From: Trichostrongylus colubriformis
Lineage: Eukaryota; Nematoda; Chromadorea; Rhabditida; Trichostrongylidae
DNA length: 64,000 nucleotides
Assembly (NCBI GenBank): GCA_963978905.1
Contig: OZ022258.1
Coordinates: 31,128,716 to 31,192,715 of the forward strand
Reading direction: 5' to 3'
The position numbers were made by a program, and so were the translations under genes. Each line of letters starts with the position of its first letter. Positions within the stretch are counted from its first letter, which is position 1. Below are positions 47,601 to 58,392 of this stretch, piece by piece. The notes beneath the pieces were generated by a model. That model searched no databases. It saw only the letters and a list, made by a program, of their open reading frames with translations, and had not been told where the DNA came from.

Positions 47601-50600
47601 AGTAATAATGATAAAAATATTAAATAAATTCACGGTGGCAACCTGGGAAGGCGTCATGTGTGCACTTGCCGAACTACGAGCCTTTACCGTAGCCAGCGCA
47701 CCTAGCACAGAGAAGAACGCCGCATACTGAATGCATGTATACCTGACATTCTTTTGTAATGCACATAGGTCCCTCTTCTTTGGAAAGCAAAGTTGTCGTA
47801 TCCGTTGTCTCCAAGTCGCATCATTGGGAGCCCACTTCCAATGCGATCCGCAGACCATACCCGTGAACAGGTTCTCGTCAGAGAAGTCACACTGACCTTG
47901 CGAAAGAGCTATCGCTGCACTGATAGATACTTGCTCGAAGAGAGTTCCAGTTTCAAATTTTACGAGATATTGAATACACAGCCAGTCGTGAGTGTGGGTG
48001 ATAGGCTATGAAACAGGGGTAAAAACCCACAAAACCAGGTTCTCCTCCGTATGTTATTAGCAATAAAACACATTGCGATTCAAAAATATGTGGGAGGAGT
48101 TTCACATGAATAGCAACTGAACGACTAGTTGCTCGTAGATTACAAGATTTTCGATGATTGCACTCATGAGAGTATCAAGCGTTCTCTGAGTTCCGATGGC
48201 AATTCTCATCGGAAACATCGGAAAGTTATTGATAAGGCAGCCCTTATGTAATTATTCTTGGATCCTGGCAGTTTCAGTGTTCAACGATGAAATAAAAACT
48301 GCAAAGCTTGCACTTTCAGATTCGCAATAATTTTTTCCTGATACTGTGCTGAAGACACGTATATCTCATTATATTCAGAGAAGACACAGGGTGAAGGAAA
48401 AAGTTCGGCCCCTTTCGGAGTCATAGCATCATTTAAAATCGGTTTGGCTTATAGGATGACTTCGGGGAAGAGGGCGATGTAAAAGACAGTATTCCTTTCC
48501 TCCAGACGGTCTGACAAGAATCGCTGATGAGATTCATGAGTTCGCATAGTTTTTTTCTGCATTATTTAATATATAGGGCATGATATACTACGTACCCAAT
48601 ATACTAAGAAAAGAAATAATAAAATAATAAAATAAAAATAAAGGAATAATAAAAAGGTGTCGCTGTTACATTGATTTATACCATGAATCTCCCCGAGATT
48701 TTTCGTTAGTTTTAAGAAACTACTGTGGGTATGTTACATAGAGAGAGCACCTACGGTATCTATCATCACAGCCCACTTGGGTTGCTCCAATCTCTACGCC
48801 TACGATAAAATGACGAATTTTCAGTAGGATTTTCAGTTGCTCCTTTTTCACGAGCACCACCAGGGCTCCATCGAGAACGAGGGTGCCATAGCAGTCAGTG
48901 TCACGCCAAACTGAATTTAAATTCATATCTTATTCCATCTTTCTTTCGAGTTAAAAGATTTATTTTGATTATTCGAAATTTCCAATTAACTCAGCATGTA
49001 ATTCTTAAAATGGAAGCAAGCGTGGCGTCGAGGAAAGTTTTCGGGTAAAAAATGCTGACTGAGGCCAAACTCCTGACAAAATGAGAAAAATAAGGACCTA
49101 ACAAAATTCAGTACTTAAATTCCAAAACAAAGGCGTCTAAGATGAGAAGCTAGAAAATGCAATACCTATATTCCGGATCGAAAGCGTTGCCGACCATTAG
49201 TAATGTGCTCGTCCTCTGACGGCAAAGGAGCAGTCTTGAAAGTCATGCAAGTTATGCGGCAGGGACAAAGGATGAAGAAGAATGAGTAGGAGAGTTAGAA
49301 ACTAAATAAGGGCCATAATGCGCTCCATTGCTCCCCATCTAATCGCCGCGTCGCTACCGCAATAGACGCGGCAATTAGAGGGGGCAAGGTATCTTCTCCT
49401 ACTGAATTTCGACATTTTTCGAATACTTGAAAGTTTATTTGGACTCCAATTTTCGAAGTATTGTAAACTGTCCTCTCAATTCCTTCCTTAGACAAATCTA
49501 ACTGCCGCTTGGTTCCCCTAATGGTAGCGTCGTATTCCATACGGGTACCCAGTCAAAAAAAGTTTTGAGAAATTTCGAAGTGTTTTACTTCAAAGGTCAT
49601 AACTTAATTCAAACTTAATCGTATGAAAGCGGTCTTGTTGTCCGGGATCTGCTAAGTTGCTGCTTTCTGAATACTACTTGACCCATACAATATTTTCGAA
49701 AAGAAAGAAAGTATTTTGAGGGAAGCCAGTCGAGGTATTTTTTTTTTTGCGAGATCGTCCCACAAATCTTTGCAAAATAATCCATTGTGCCTGTTACACC
49801 TCCAGTAGTACGCACCTTCTGCTCCTAGAAGACCAACGAGAGGGTGGTCAGCACCGGCTGGCCTCGTTGCGGGATGCGCCATGCATGAGGACTTCCTTCC
49901 CATTTTCAGTGAATACAAATGCTTTTCCGAACCGCATAGTGCCTTGCTAGCACCAGTTACGTGCCTGCTATCGTAGCAGATATGAAAGAAGTCCATATCT
50001 GCTAATTTTTCGTCTTCATCTATAGTTTTTGCAGTATCCATCCACGGTGTTACCCCTGGATAGATATCGCTTTCCACGGTTAATCTGAAATGTCGGACGT
50101 GTACGTGTACTACGTGGTTTTGGTGCCAGCGCATCAGCGTAAGGGATATTGGCTTTGGCCGGCTTTGTAGTAGGTTGCGCCATGCATGAGGTTTCTATTA
50201 TAATTGAGTTGAATTAGTTTCTGGTTCGAACCCAGTTAGTCAGTTTTATCACATCTCCCCCTTTACACTTCGACCCTCACCCTGAGGAATCTCGTTGAGC
50301 AAGTCTACCTCAACGATTACGATCCCCCTCCCCTCCCAATGGACCGAAGACGACCCTTGTCGAGGATTCCTCCACAGAGGCACGACCTTGACTGGAACCA
50401 TCGGTCGTAATGCTTTTCAAGGAGATGCTCATTTTTCTTCTCACCTCTTCAGAAAAACGAAGAAGTGAATCAAAGGTGAGTGAGCAGTCGCTCTACAAGT
50501 CAAGGGCAATCCTTCAGCTCTACAACTTTGCTGAATGTTGTTGCACGGGGTTACCTGTTCAAATGTTGCGGTGCTATCAGTGAACGCATTTGCCTGCTGG

Positions 50601-51853
50601 TTATAACTACAGTGAGCGTGCCTCACTGATGAGTGCCACTGGCCTTTGAGGCGGTCAAGGGGATCAAAATCAAGAATTTCCACTTTCTGGAGTTACCATT
50701 GTTGTAGAGTTGTTGTAGAGCTTGACGAGGTGAGTCCAGTGGTAAATACTTCTACATAGAAATTATGCATAGAAATGGAGTTCCAACGAAAAAACGAGAA
50801 AAACTTGGATCGGCGTTATTCGCGTTTATTTTCGAAAACGCTACTCACCTACTTTGTATTTTATCTTTGAAAACTTAGGGGGGGTATTCTATTTGGGCAA
50901 CAGATGAGCTTGATTGTTCGTGAACGATTCCTTTGAGGGACAAGACGTGCAACAAACAGAAAGGGGTTCAGATGGCTCAGGATAAGGCTATCGTAACAAA
51001 AGCTTATGTTTCGAATCTCCACATACAGTAGCGCTCAAAAGTCCTCGGCCAAAGCTTTTTTGTCATGACTTTTTTTTCTACTTGACCAAATTTGACAAGA
51101 TTTTATTATGTGGTGCCTGGACCATTGCCAACATTTCCTTATACTTGAGTGCCGCTTTACACTTTTCATAGTTTTTTACAAGAATACTACAAGACCACCG
51201 AAAAAAGTAAAAGGCTTGGTCGAGGGGAACGGGTTTCTTTACAAAAACTAAACGAGCAGGCCTCAGAGAACATTAATATTTTGTAGAAAGATCATGACTT
51301 TTGATGACAGCGGCACAGCGGGACGGCATAGCGATGGCGCTCCACAAAAAATTTCATATAAGCTCGTAACCTACACGTGGAGCGCCAAAATAGTATATTA
51401 AGTATGCAGTGTCTCCAAGTACAACATACTAATATCTCTCTTAGATCGGTGCGTTGCAAAAAAGTTACAAGTGGAAAACCCAAGTGAAAAACCATTTCGT
51501 CGAAGACTTTTGAGCGCTACTGTATATGTAGAGGAAGAAGAGAAATGCCCTGCAATGCAACAGAGTACACGGAGAGTCTAGGATTCCTCGACAGGATGCA
51601 CGGTATTTGACCAGCCATGAGGGGGGGGGGGGAAGGGTCCTACGTGCAGGGGTCAGCCATAAGCACTAGAATCTAATTTCATAATAAGCAGATGAGAAGC
51701 ATAGGGTGTTTCACAGCAAATCCGTGAGAGTAAATATGAAATAAATACCTTTTTGCTCCAGGTGAGAAGATAGCAATAAAACACATTGCAGCTATGCAAT
51801 TTGGCAACAATTACTGGTGGTAAAAAGGTCAATATTGTAAAAAAGAGTCTCAT
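38620..51853 (-). CDS. Signal-peptide-bearing multi-exon protein with MAM-like segments and a C-terminal membrane segment
   Basis: Probably cell-surface; function unknown. Block 1: 51785-51853 (MRLFFTILTFLPPVIVA, signal peptide), 50555-50686, 50345-50391, 49816-50084, 48751-48910, 47743-47919. Block 2: 41826-41888, 41683-41759, 41280-41370, 39027-39206, 38800-38894, 38620-38713 (stop TGA). Within each block every junction is phase-consistent, with acceptors such as TTTCAG, CTGCAG and TCCAG. MAM-like hints are GALVVLVKKEQLKILLKI, then AAIALSQGQC directly followed by CDFSDENL, like the end of one MAM domain and the start of another. Block 2 holds CSHIFCKAEHGSDNEWALIE, a hydrophobic KFVLYFAAIVARFVIALVRH and a second hydrophobic stretch (ELIILIIVNNLSEFLC). 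The joining exons are unresolved; 45466-45608 and about 43354-43449 are candidates. The two blocks could be two genes. MAM assignment is tentative; the existence of a gene is better supported. Confidence 0.5.
40011..40234. mobile_element. Palindrome-ended MITE, GGGTGTGTNCACTTATG type, copy 2
   Basis: GGTGTGTGCACTTATGAAGG and the right end ATAAGTGCACACACCC are inverted. The interior GGCAGGGCATGGCAGCCTTC matches the copy at 23.7 kb. No clear flanking duplication was found. It lies in an intron of the MAM-like gene (41279-39207). Confidence 0.75.
40861..41012. repeat. AT-rich low-complexity region
   Basis: TAATAATATATTA-type words dominate ~150 bases in an intron of the MAM-like gene. Confidence 0.85.
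41518..41590 (-). CDS. Possible alternative terminal exon of the MAM-like gene
   Basis: After the exon at 41683-41759 (donor GTAAGT, two bases left over) two acceptors fit the phase. One leads to 41280-41370 and the membrane-spanning 3' exons. The other (TCGTTAG, 41591-41597) leads to this exon, which encodes RVQDASEEGQKPFLLPSSII and then PFY and TGA. If used, it would give a product without the membrane segments. This is inferred only from splice phase. Confidence 0.3.
42504..43010. mobile_element. Tc1-like non-autonomous element (copy 2), intact ends
   Basis: Ends CAGTAGCGCTCAAAAGTC and GACTTTTGAGCGCTACTG; TA at 42502-42503 and 43011-43012; 507 bp; opposite orientation to copies 1 and 3. 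Apart from a few substitutions it is a full-length relative of the disrupted copy at the left end. It contains no transposase. Confidence 0.92.
43354..43449 (-). CDS. Candidate exon of the MAM-like gene
   Basis: An acceptor-like GGTTAG precedes 43449. The frame reads WPFHEIHDEYIHDKH and then RIMAVDFDDLHIEKLDK, reminiscent of the IAxDDI end of a MAM domain. The donor near 43354 (GTTATT) is weak. It lies between the two resolved blocks of the gene, but its phase links are unproven. Confidence 0.25.
43921..44166. mobile_element. Palindromic MITE, GGGTGTG-ended family (copy 3)
   Basis: GGTGTGAACCCTTATGTCAG and the right end (CTGACATAAGTGGGTACACAC) are inverted. The direct repeat AGCCCACTGGG occurs at 43912-43922 and 44170-44180, overlapping the element end by a base or two. 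The interior (CGAAGCAATGGGGACGAG, GGCGCCATGTTAGTGGG) matches copy 1 at the left end. Confidence 0.82.
44328..44351. repeat. Perfect short hairpin
   Basis: AGTCCGATTGC, two-base loop TC, GCAATCGGACT. No T-run follows, and in a eukaryote this is not a terminator. Confidence 0.7.
45021..45244. mobile_element. Palindromic MITE, diverged relative of the GGGTGTG group
   Basis: TGTATGTCATTAGGACAGAA and the right end (TTTTTCTGTCCTGATGGCAT, then ACAT) are inverted. The 14-bp direct repeat CCACGCGCGAGGGG flanks it (45007-45020 and 45245-45258); part of this may be element end. The interior palindrome includes GAGCTATGCGCGCCG and its complement. Confidence 0.75.
45466..45608 (-). CDS. Candidate exon, probably of the MAM-like gene
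   Basis: The acceptor AATATTCAG precedes 45608 and the donor GTGCAC follows 45466. The 47 codons in phase 0 include KIDDRIILCTRYGVELYDH and HERLIWRGDHRFR. The open frame extends upstream to 45698 without the splice. Same strand as, and positioned between, the two resolved blocks. No family was recognised with confidence. Confidence 0.35.
46120..46330 (-). repeat. Dispersed repeat, copy 2
   Basis: The minus strand matches 33.8-34.0 kb (GCCAAGGCGTCAAATTGGC, GAGTTTGTGCAATGGCGG, GGTGTCTTTAA). The open frame across it is not supported as a gene. Confidence 0.6.
46340..46585. mobile_element. G-rich foldback MITE family, diverged copy
   Basis: CGTCAAAGCTTCTTTCCCTT...AGGTTAGGCTAAA is inverted against TTTAGCCTAAACCTAG...AAGGGAAAGGAGC...GTTGACG. 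An 11-G run (46357-46367) lies at the left end. Confidence 0.5.
51026..51522. mobile_element. Tc1-like non-autonomous element (copy 3)
   Basis: Ends CAGTAGCGCTCAAAAGTC and CTTTTGAGCGCTACTG; TA at 51024-51025 and 51523-51524; 497 bp. It lies in intron 1 of the MAM-like gene, between the signal-peptide exon and the next exon. Confidence 0.92.
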
Positions 51854-52273
51854 TATATTATTACATCACAATCACGAACTTATTTTTCCGTGCCCGACGC
51901 CTTTAAGGCTTCCGCGATTAGCGCTCATCGAATACGACCATCCCTTGGGGATTACTCAGCCAAAGTGTGATCCTGAGAAAGAAAATCTCATTAACGGAAG
52001 GCTCTCACAGTAGAGATGTAAAAACTGAAAGCAAACAGATTACTTACGGTGGGATAAAGTCGAGATCAATGGTTGTTTCACGGGATAAGGTCAGGTGTAG
52101 GGATGTACGCAATGGCGTCTCTTAATTAGTACCCCAGAGACCGACTTCATTCGAAAATGCAAGAGAGCAGAAACCTGCAGTTTTGAAATAGAACCACAAA
52201 TAACGCATTAGGTATATAGCATTCATTTTTTGCTTTCTAAAACGAGGTGTGAAAATAACTCGTTCAAAAGACA

Positions 52274-52678
52274 TGAAGGTGCTAAGGTAGTTGGGGGGGG
52301 GGCCACTGCAGTAGTGTCTCTGCGTCTCTAACGCATGGCTGGAGCGCAGAGAAGCCATAGCGCTTGCCAAATCGGGTTCGAATTCTGCTTAGAGACGATT
52401 CTGAAAAGTAAATTCGTGCTTGTTTATTCATCCTATGTTAGCCTAAGCCTTGGGGAAGGAGTTCCCTTCCCCTAGGCTTAGGCGAATACGCGTAAGTTGT
52501 TGTTTGGTCTAGTTGTAGCTACTTTTTTGTAATATTTTAATGGAAGAATAATTCAATCATTTTCTCAGTAAGTTAGCTATATCTAGGCATTAAATAACCT
52601 TGAGAGTGCCTATGAGCAGAAATCGGGCGCGACTCTTGCTTTTTCCAAGTGGCCCCCCCCCAACTACCTTAGCACCGA
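52274..52678. mobile_element. G-rich foldback MITE family, copy with paired G and C tracts
   Basis: The left end GGTGCTAAGGTAGTTGGGGG (10 G at 52293-52302) is the exact inverted form of the right end CCCCCAACTACCTTAGCACC (9 C at 52653-52661). A central palindrome lies at about 52438-52487 (TAGCCTAAGCC, AAGGGAA, GGCTTAGGC). Confidence 0.85.
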
Positions 52679-52689
52679 CATGAATTACT

Positions 52690-54460
52690 CTTTGCCTTGA
52701 TTGGATTCGATCTCAGAGTGCGTGCGGGCGGTATGTGGCGCCTTTTGCGTATGCTCTTCTCTCTTCAAATCTACTTCAGATTTCAGGAAATTGCATATCC
52801 TTCAAAATTTGAATTTGAAGTCGCCGTGGTGACCGTCACGACCTCTCGTTCTCAATGGAGCACAGGTGACACGAGTGACGAAGGAGCAACCAAAGTTCAG
52901 TTTCGAGCGATCGTCATTTTTCATCGTTCATGAAAGATTTGAGGAATAATACAAAAGAAGCAACCAATTGTGCTGGGTTTCTCACTCGCAGGTGTTTCTG
53001 AAAGATTTCAGGAAATACTGGGAAAAATCTCGCACGAAGCCCTTGTAGCAGTATAAAGCTCAAATGAACTTTTAATAAAGATTGCAATGAGTTACACAAT
53101 TGTTAGTAGACGTAAGGTGTACCACGTAGGTTTAGGGTAGAAGGAACATTCAGCCACAATGTCTTGGTGAGCCTTTCATCAATCCGTAATTGGCGAGGAA
53201 ATGGGGCCAGATTTGAACAGCATCCTGTTGACGTAAACACCACTTTTCACCTCAAGCACGCTACTACACGCGATGAATAGTCCGATACGTATTCAAAGGT
53301 GGGCCACACGAATGTGTGGAGGTCGAGTAAGAGCCGCATCCTGAAGAAATGAATCGGCTTTACGATTCGGCACTTCCAATGCCCCTCAACAGTAATATTT
53401 TTTAGTCATGAAAACCTATCATCAAATAGAGGGAAAATTGGGATCTAGAGCAAAATCTAATCTAAAATCTAGAGATAGATATTTATCGACAATATTTTCG
53501 TAGGGTAGAGCACCCAGTGTACACACGGTCATGGTGCCACCCTGCCAAAACCAGTTCATCAGTCCTACCATCTCCTTATTCATTACCTTCAGAACTACAG
53601 GGTATGTATCAGACACGATTTGAATTATGCATATACCTATGATAGCGGTTCTATGTGCAAATGCTCATAAACACATTTCGTCACTCGAGCCCGATCCCGA
53701 ATGCGTGGTTTATTGCATTTTTTCTTTTTGCTAGGTGGTCGTAGGCAGTGATCTTGGTAATTTTACCCATTGACGATCGCGGCATTTACACTTGTCTCGC
53801 GCGGGATTTTCCCACGCTCTACGTGTGAGCGGTTCCGCATGAACACCTTATTTGATAAGCTATCATTATTTACCTTTTTACATTGTAATTAGGTTCGTAC
53901 CTGTACATATTTATGATTATAGGTAGACCACATTTGTATTTAGCTTTCTCTATTCAGATAAGAATGGATGCTTTCGATTGGAAGTGAGATAAATCAAAAT
54001 CGATAGACGGCTACTAGAAAGTGATGACTGCGGTGAGCAACTCCCGGTACTGTAAAACTAAGATGACTAAAATAATACTGAATGATTACAAACTTGAGCT
54101 TGTAAGATCATCACTGCATTGCGATGGAACCTATATAAATACTGCCACTCACAGACTCAAAGAATTATGTGAAGGTTAGGTGAATGATTACAGGTGACGC
54201 GTTAGCTGTTATTAAGAAATGTGCTCAATTTAAGGGCGCATATACGCTGCATATCATGCCAGAAAAGTCCATACCCGTTGCAGCAGACGTAGACACTATT
54301 TTTGTATTGATTGTTTTCAAAACAACCACAAAAAAATGTGCTCGGTGATCGTTATTTACCCCTTTATTTAGAAGCTCAATAATATTCTCGAACCATGCTT
54401 TGTGTAAAAGTTTTATGTTTGATGTGTATGTAATAAAAAAGGATGGAACAAAAGTTCGGA
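52690..54460. other. No gene established; some exon-like frames
   Basis: A plus-strand frame at 52792-52933 follows GATTTCAG and encodes VAVVTVTTSRSQWSTGDTSD before a stop. Minus-strand frames at 53420-53616 contain TMTVCTLGALPYENIVDKYL. Neither could be linked to other exons or a family. Confidence 0.3.
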
Positions 54461-54464
54461 AAGA

Positions 54465-55469
54465 AGCTTAAAATATAAGGTGGCTCCTAATTATTTGCGC
54501 GTAGTTTATCACTAATAACTTCAACAAAAAACAACGGTTATACAACCTGGTAGAACTTCTATGTAGAGCAATGCCTAAAAATCATTCACTCGAGAAGATG
54601 TTCGAAATGAGCTCCTTTTGCAGCAATGCAGGCCTTCAGTCTCTACTCTACCGACATCACTGTGGGCCAAAGGTAGGTGACGTCGATATCGTCCCACGCC
54701 TTCTGAAGTGAAACTTTGAGAGCGTTCAAACTTTGGTACCTTTTCGAGGAGACCTTCTGCTGCAAGTAGCCCCACACAGCGAAATCCATCGGATTCAATC
54801 AGGCGAGTTAGGTGGCCAGAAGTCCTTCGTCCAGGAGCCAGGAAAGTGACTCTCGCAGAAGCCAGTTTGGATCTTGCAGAATGAGCAAGCCCCCAGTCCT
54901 GTTGGAGCACGCATTGACCTGACAAAGTTTCCAGCAACTCAGGGGAGCCTTTGAGTGCCATCTTTCCAAGGAACAAGACTTATATAGGTTGTAAGGAAGT
55001 TTTGGCTGGTTTTCGCCACTTCAAATTCGGGACATCATAACTTGGCTCAAACTGCATCTTTTCTCGCAGAGTAAGCACCGTTTGATTCGCTAGACTTCTG
55101 GCAAAATCATGGATATTTGCATATCTCATTTTAATGAATGGCTGATGATCTATATAGGGGAAGGCGTGGGACGATATCGACGTCACCTTCCTGCGGCCCA
55201 CAGTGATGTCGCGCGGCGAGACAGGGGAACAGACTGAAAGCCTGTATTGCTGCAAAAGGAGCTCATTTCGAACATCTTCTCGAGTGAATGATTACTAGGC
55301 ATTGCTCTACATAGAAGTTGTATCAGATTGTTTGAGCGTTGTTTTTTGTTGAAATTATTAGCAACAAACTACGCTGTACTACGCGCAAATAATTAGAAGC
55401 CACCCTGTATAAGGGCTCCACGCGGCCAACATGGTGTGTTGGCAGCGTGGAGCCCTTATATTTTAAGCT
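54465..55469. mobile_element. Foldback element built from inverted ends of a mariner-type transposon
   Basis: The outer ends AGCTTAAAATATAAGG and CCTTATATTTTAAGCT are inverted. Inner mariner-like ends GGTGGCTCCTAATTATTTGC (from 54479) and its complement (to about 55405) follow. The left arm (minus, 54976-54575, several frames) encodes PMDFAVWGYLQQKV, KAWDDIDVTYLWPTVM and IAAKGAHFEHLLE. The right arm (plus, about 55160-55290) repeats WDDIDVTFLRPTVM and the same C-terminus. The left arm also includes a QQDWGLAHSA word like the second-Asp motif. A perfect 16-bp hairpin (55408-55423 with 55445-55460) forms the right end. Confidence 0.8.
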
Positions 55470-56755
55470 GACACGACATCGTGTCACACGGTCGTCAATG
55501 GGTCAAATTTTGGGGAGAATTAGTACTATATCTACTGAGTTTTAAGTGACGTACCTAAGCAGAAGGCATATGGCGCACTTAACGCCGAAGTTCTTGTCGA
55601 ATAAGCGAGAAGATCGGATGCGGTCCACCTTTATTTTCCGCTCATCCTCTAGAAGGACCTGTCGAAGGGTCGCAGCCATGTATCACAAATTTGCGCTACC
55701 CCGATTGATGCGGAAGTGTTCTAGCAAGTGAAAACGTACAGCCAAATTCAACGGTCTGAACAAAACCCTATCCCTGGGCTATGGCCGCACTTTTGCTTAT
55801 TTCATACTTGCCACTAGTGCATTTAGCACCGTAGCATGCTGCGGCACTGCCCTCGTTTCCAACCAGTGATCCAGTAGATGAACTCCCGCCTTTAATATGC
55901 GGAAGTCAGTAATATTTCAGTAAGTTCTTCTCGAAGATAAATCGATGCCCTGGTGAGCTTAACGACCAATTAGGGAAAGTTTGTGGCTACATCAACAGGA
56001 TTCATGTCATGAAATATCGTAAATACTAAACCTTTTCCGTGGGAAGCACTTTTCCCCACCAAGTAAAACCCACTCGCGAAGTAGACGTGTCTTTGCTCTA
56101 ACTGCAGCACTGTAGAGGTTAAGCAACGGTCAAGCCATGCCGTAGCCCGACTTCACCGGAGCACACAACGATGCCTTACTGCATGGTCACGATACAAAGT
56201 CTGAGGCGCTTTTTTAACGATAGTTGCACCAAAATCGCCCCTTTGAAAGTCGCCCGTTCATTTGCAGAGCAATTGCTTTCCCGCTCATGATTTTTATAGT
56301 TTCTCCTATGGCGCTGCCTTTCACACATTCGGGACCGTGTCACCGGTGGCTGACACCAAGTCGGCGGTTGGAACAACGTCAGTCGTACGTGGCTGACAGC
56401 ATCCTTTTGCGGTGCCGGTCCGAACGCGCTATTTGCGCAAAGAGGCGCGCTTGCGGATGGCTTAAATAGAAAAATGACTGCGACTGGTGATCGGCCTGAT
56501 CTGAAGATCGCAAATGTACTGTTTTGAAGTTTGCAGTTTGTCTTGCTGTAAAGGATTATGCAGTAGTATCAGACGCTGCTCGTAATGAGCCTGTGCACAT
56601 GATTATTTAATTGTGCAGACGACAACTACAAAGCAAAGTTGCTGCAAAGCAATGTCTGGGCAAAAAAGACGCAATTGTGGGAAAAACAGAAGCTTTCTTC
56701 ACAACCTAATACAATAGTGAGAACTTAGTAGTCAATGCTAAATAACAATTGATGT
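55470..56755. other. No gene recognised
   Basis: No supported exons. Open frames around 56176-56469 overlap on both strands and have no family support. Confidence 0.35.
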
Positions 56756-56760
56756 CAAAG

Positions 56761-56968
56761 ATGCTATCGCAAGGGAGGGGGAATATTATAAAAAGTTGCA
56801 CACCTTAGCATCTGTGAGGATCTCTGCGAGGTCAATCTGCACACTTATGCGTGTATATTTACCTAATTCTCACAGGAGGAAGGAAGATGTTGATTTTTCA
56901 TTCTAGCCTTAGCTAAACCTAGCCTCCATAATTGGATATTGCCTCTTCCTCACTGAGATAGCACCACG
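56761..56968. mobile_element. G-rich foldback MITE family, short copy
   Basis: The left end ATGCTATCGCAAGGGAGGGG and the right end (GAGATAGCACCACG) are inverted. GAGGTCAATCTGCACAC is shared with the copy at 35.9 kb in the other orientation. Confidence 0.6.
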
Positions 56969-57146
56969 TCAAAACCACTGAAAATAACTATTTAATATCA
57001 ATATAGTTGCAAATGAACTTTGCCGTACGAAAAATACGAAAAGTAAGTACGAAAAATAAGAAGCTTGACACAATATTGGGATTTTTCATGATTTCAAAGA
57101 GAAATCAGTAAAACTGCATCTGGCTTACGAACTGAAGCGGAGCTCA

Positions 57147-57525
57147 AAGAAATCATTCACGGAAGAGTAAGTTCCTTTGTTACCCTTATATTTATGTTGT
57201 ATTTGCCTAATAAAGGCTGCGCGCAAGGTATAACGCGAAAAAGTGAGAATTTGGACAAGAGCAACTCCCAAAGTTCGTGGCCAGGTGGGCGGGGCCTTCG
57301 AGCAAAAGCCATGGGACTGTCCACGCAATTTTTTGCTCCTACAATACATCTCCGACCACGGTGGACGATGGGGTGGGCACTTGCTCGGAGGCCCCGCCCA
57401 CCCGGCCATTTCCTTGTGATGATCCCAGCCGTATTCACATTTTTCGCGTGAGACTTTGCATGCGGCCTACATCAGGCAAATACAGCGTAAATAAATGGGC
57501 AACATAAAAAAAATTTCTGATTCCT
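57147..57525. mobile_element. Foldback MITE family, copy 3 (diverged)
   Basis: The arms contain TATTTATGTTGTATTTGCCT and its complement near 57490, plus GGTGGGCGGGGCCTTCG and its complement near 57390. The terminal AAATCATTCACGG is shared in diverged form with copies 1 and 2. Confidence 0.75.
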
Positions 57526-58177
57526 TTGATGCGCTTCCACCTGATCTGCGACAGGTGGCAAGTGCGATACGACCTCCGAGTTAAGAATAAATCGAGCGCG
57601 CAGCTCTCTTTGGCTGGATATGGGAATTACACATGTGCTTTATGATATAACCGCATGTGGGAGCACATTCACATAAGTGTCTGCTCAAATCACCCACAAA
57701 AAGTGGTAGGAGAAAAGTTACCAAATGAAGAGGAATCGTATGTGGAAAGTGAGTGAGCGATCTCTAGTTGAGCACAATTCTTCTCTGCCTGAGTGACAGC
57801 CTGAGTAATGCTGAAAAGGGAAATGGCACGGCGAGATCGAGAGAGTAATCTGATTTCCCGTGCAGTCGTGTGAACTTATTTGCTTATCGACTACTCAAAA
57901 CACGTGGAGGTTGTAAGTGAATGGGTGACACCCCCATTCTAGACCACCACAGAATCAATTCAGCCCTGGGGATTTATAGCATAATGAGCTCCAGTGCTCA
58001 CATGGGGATGGTAAACAAACCGAGGAAAAACTGTCGACGTAGCTATCCTATCAGAAATGAAAAAAGTTAAGCCATGAGCATCAACCCCGGAAAGGCATCA
58101 CAAGTCGGTTCTGTGAGTGAGAGCTCCAAGTTTAAGTTGAAGTTTATTAAATCACAAGCAAGTGCAACAAAAAAGAC

Positions 58178-58392
58178 GAGATCACTACAAGGGAGGGAGA
58201 GGGGGAGGAAGGGCATCCCAATATTTTTACCTCATTGTAAGCCTGGTAGGGGAAGGGAACCCTTCCTCCCTCCAAGAAGGCTTAGGTAAAAATATAACCT
58301 TGATTATGCACCTTGACCTTTAGAGAACCCTCATAGATGCTTGGATGTGCATCTTTTCAGAAGGTGCCTCCTTTCTTGACATAGCACCAGAA
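58178..58392. mobile_element. G-rich foldback MITE family, copy
   Basis: CACTACAAGGGAGGGAGAGG at the left and ACATAGCACCAG at the right; internal TAAGCCTGGTAGGGGAAGGG pairs with CCCTTCC...AGGCTTAGG. Confidence 0.6.

Noticed and set aside
47702..47890. Alternative frame giving GSGLPMMRLGDNGYDNFAF
   Set aside because: The other frame of the same stretch joins in phase to the upstream exon and continues a MAM-like CDFSDENL motif.
53420..53616. Minus-strand exon-like frames containing TMTVCTLGALPYENIV
   Set aside because: A two-exon join is possible, but with no start, no further exons and no recognised family it was not listed as a gene.
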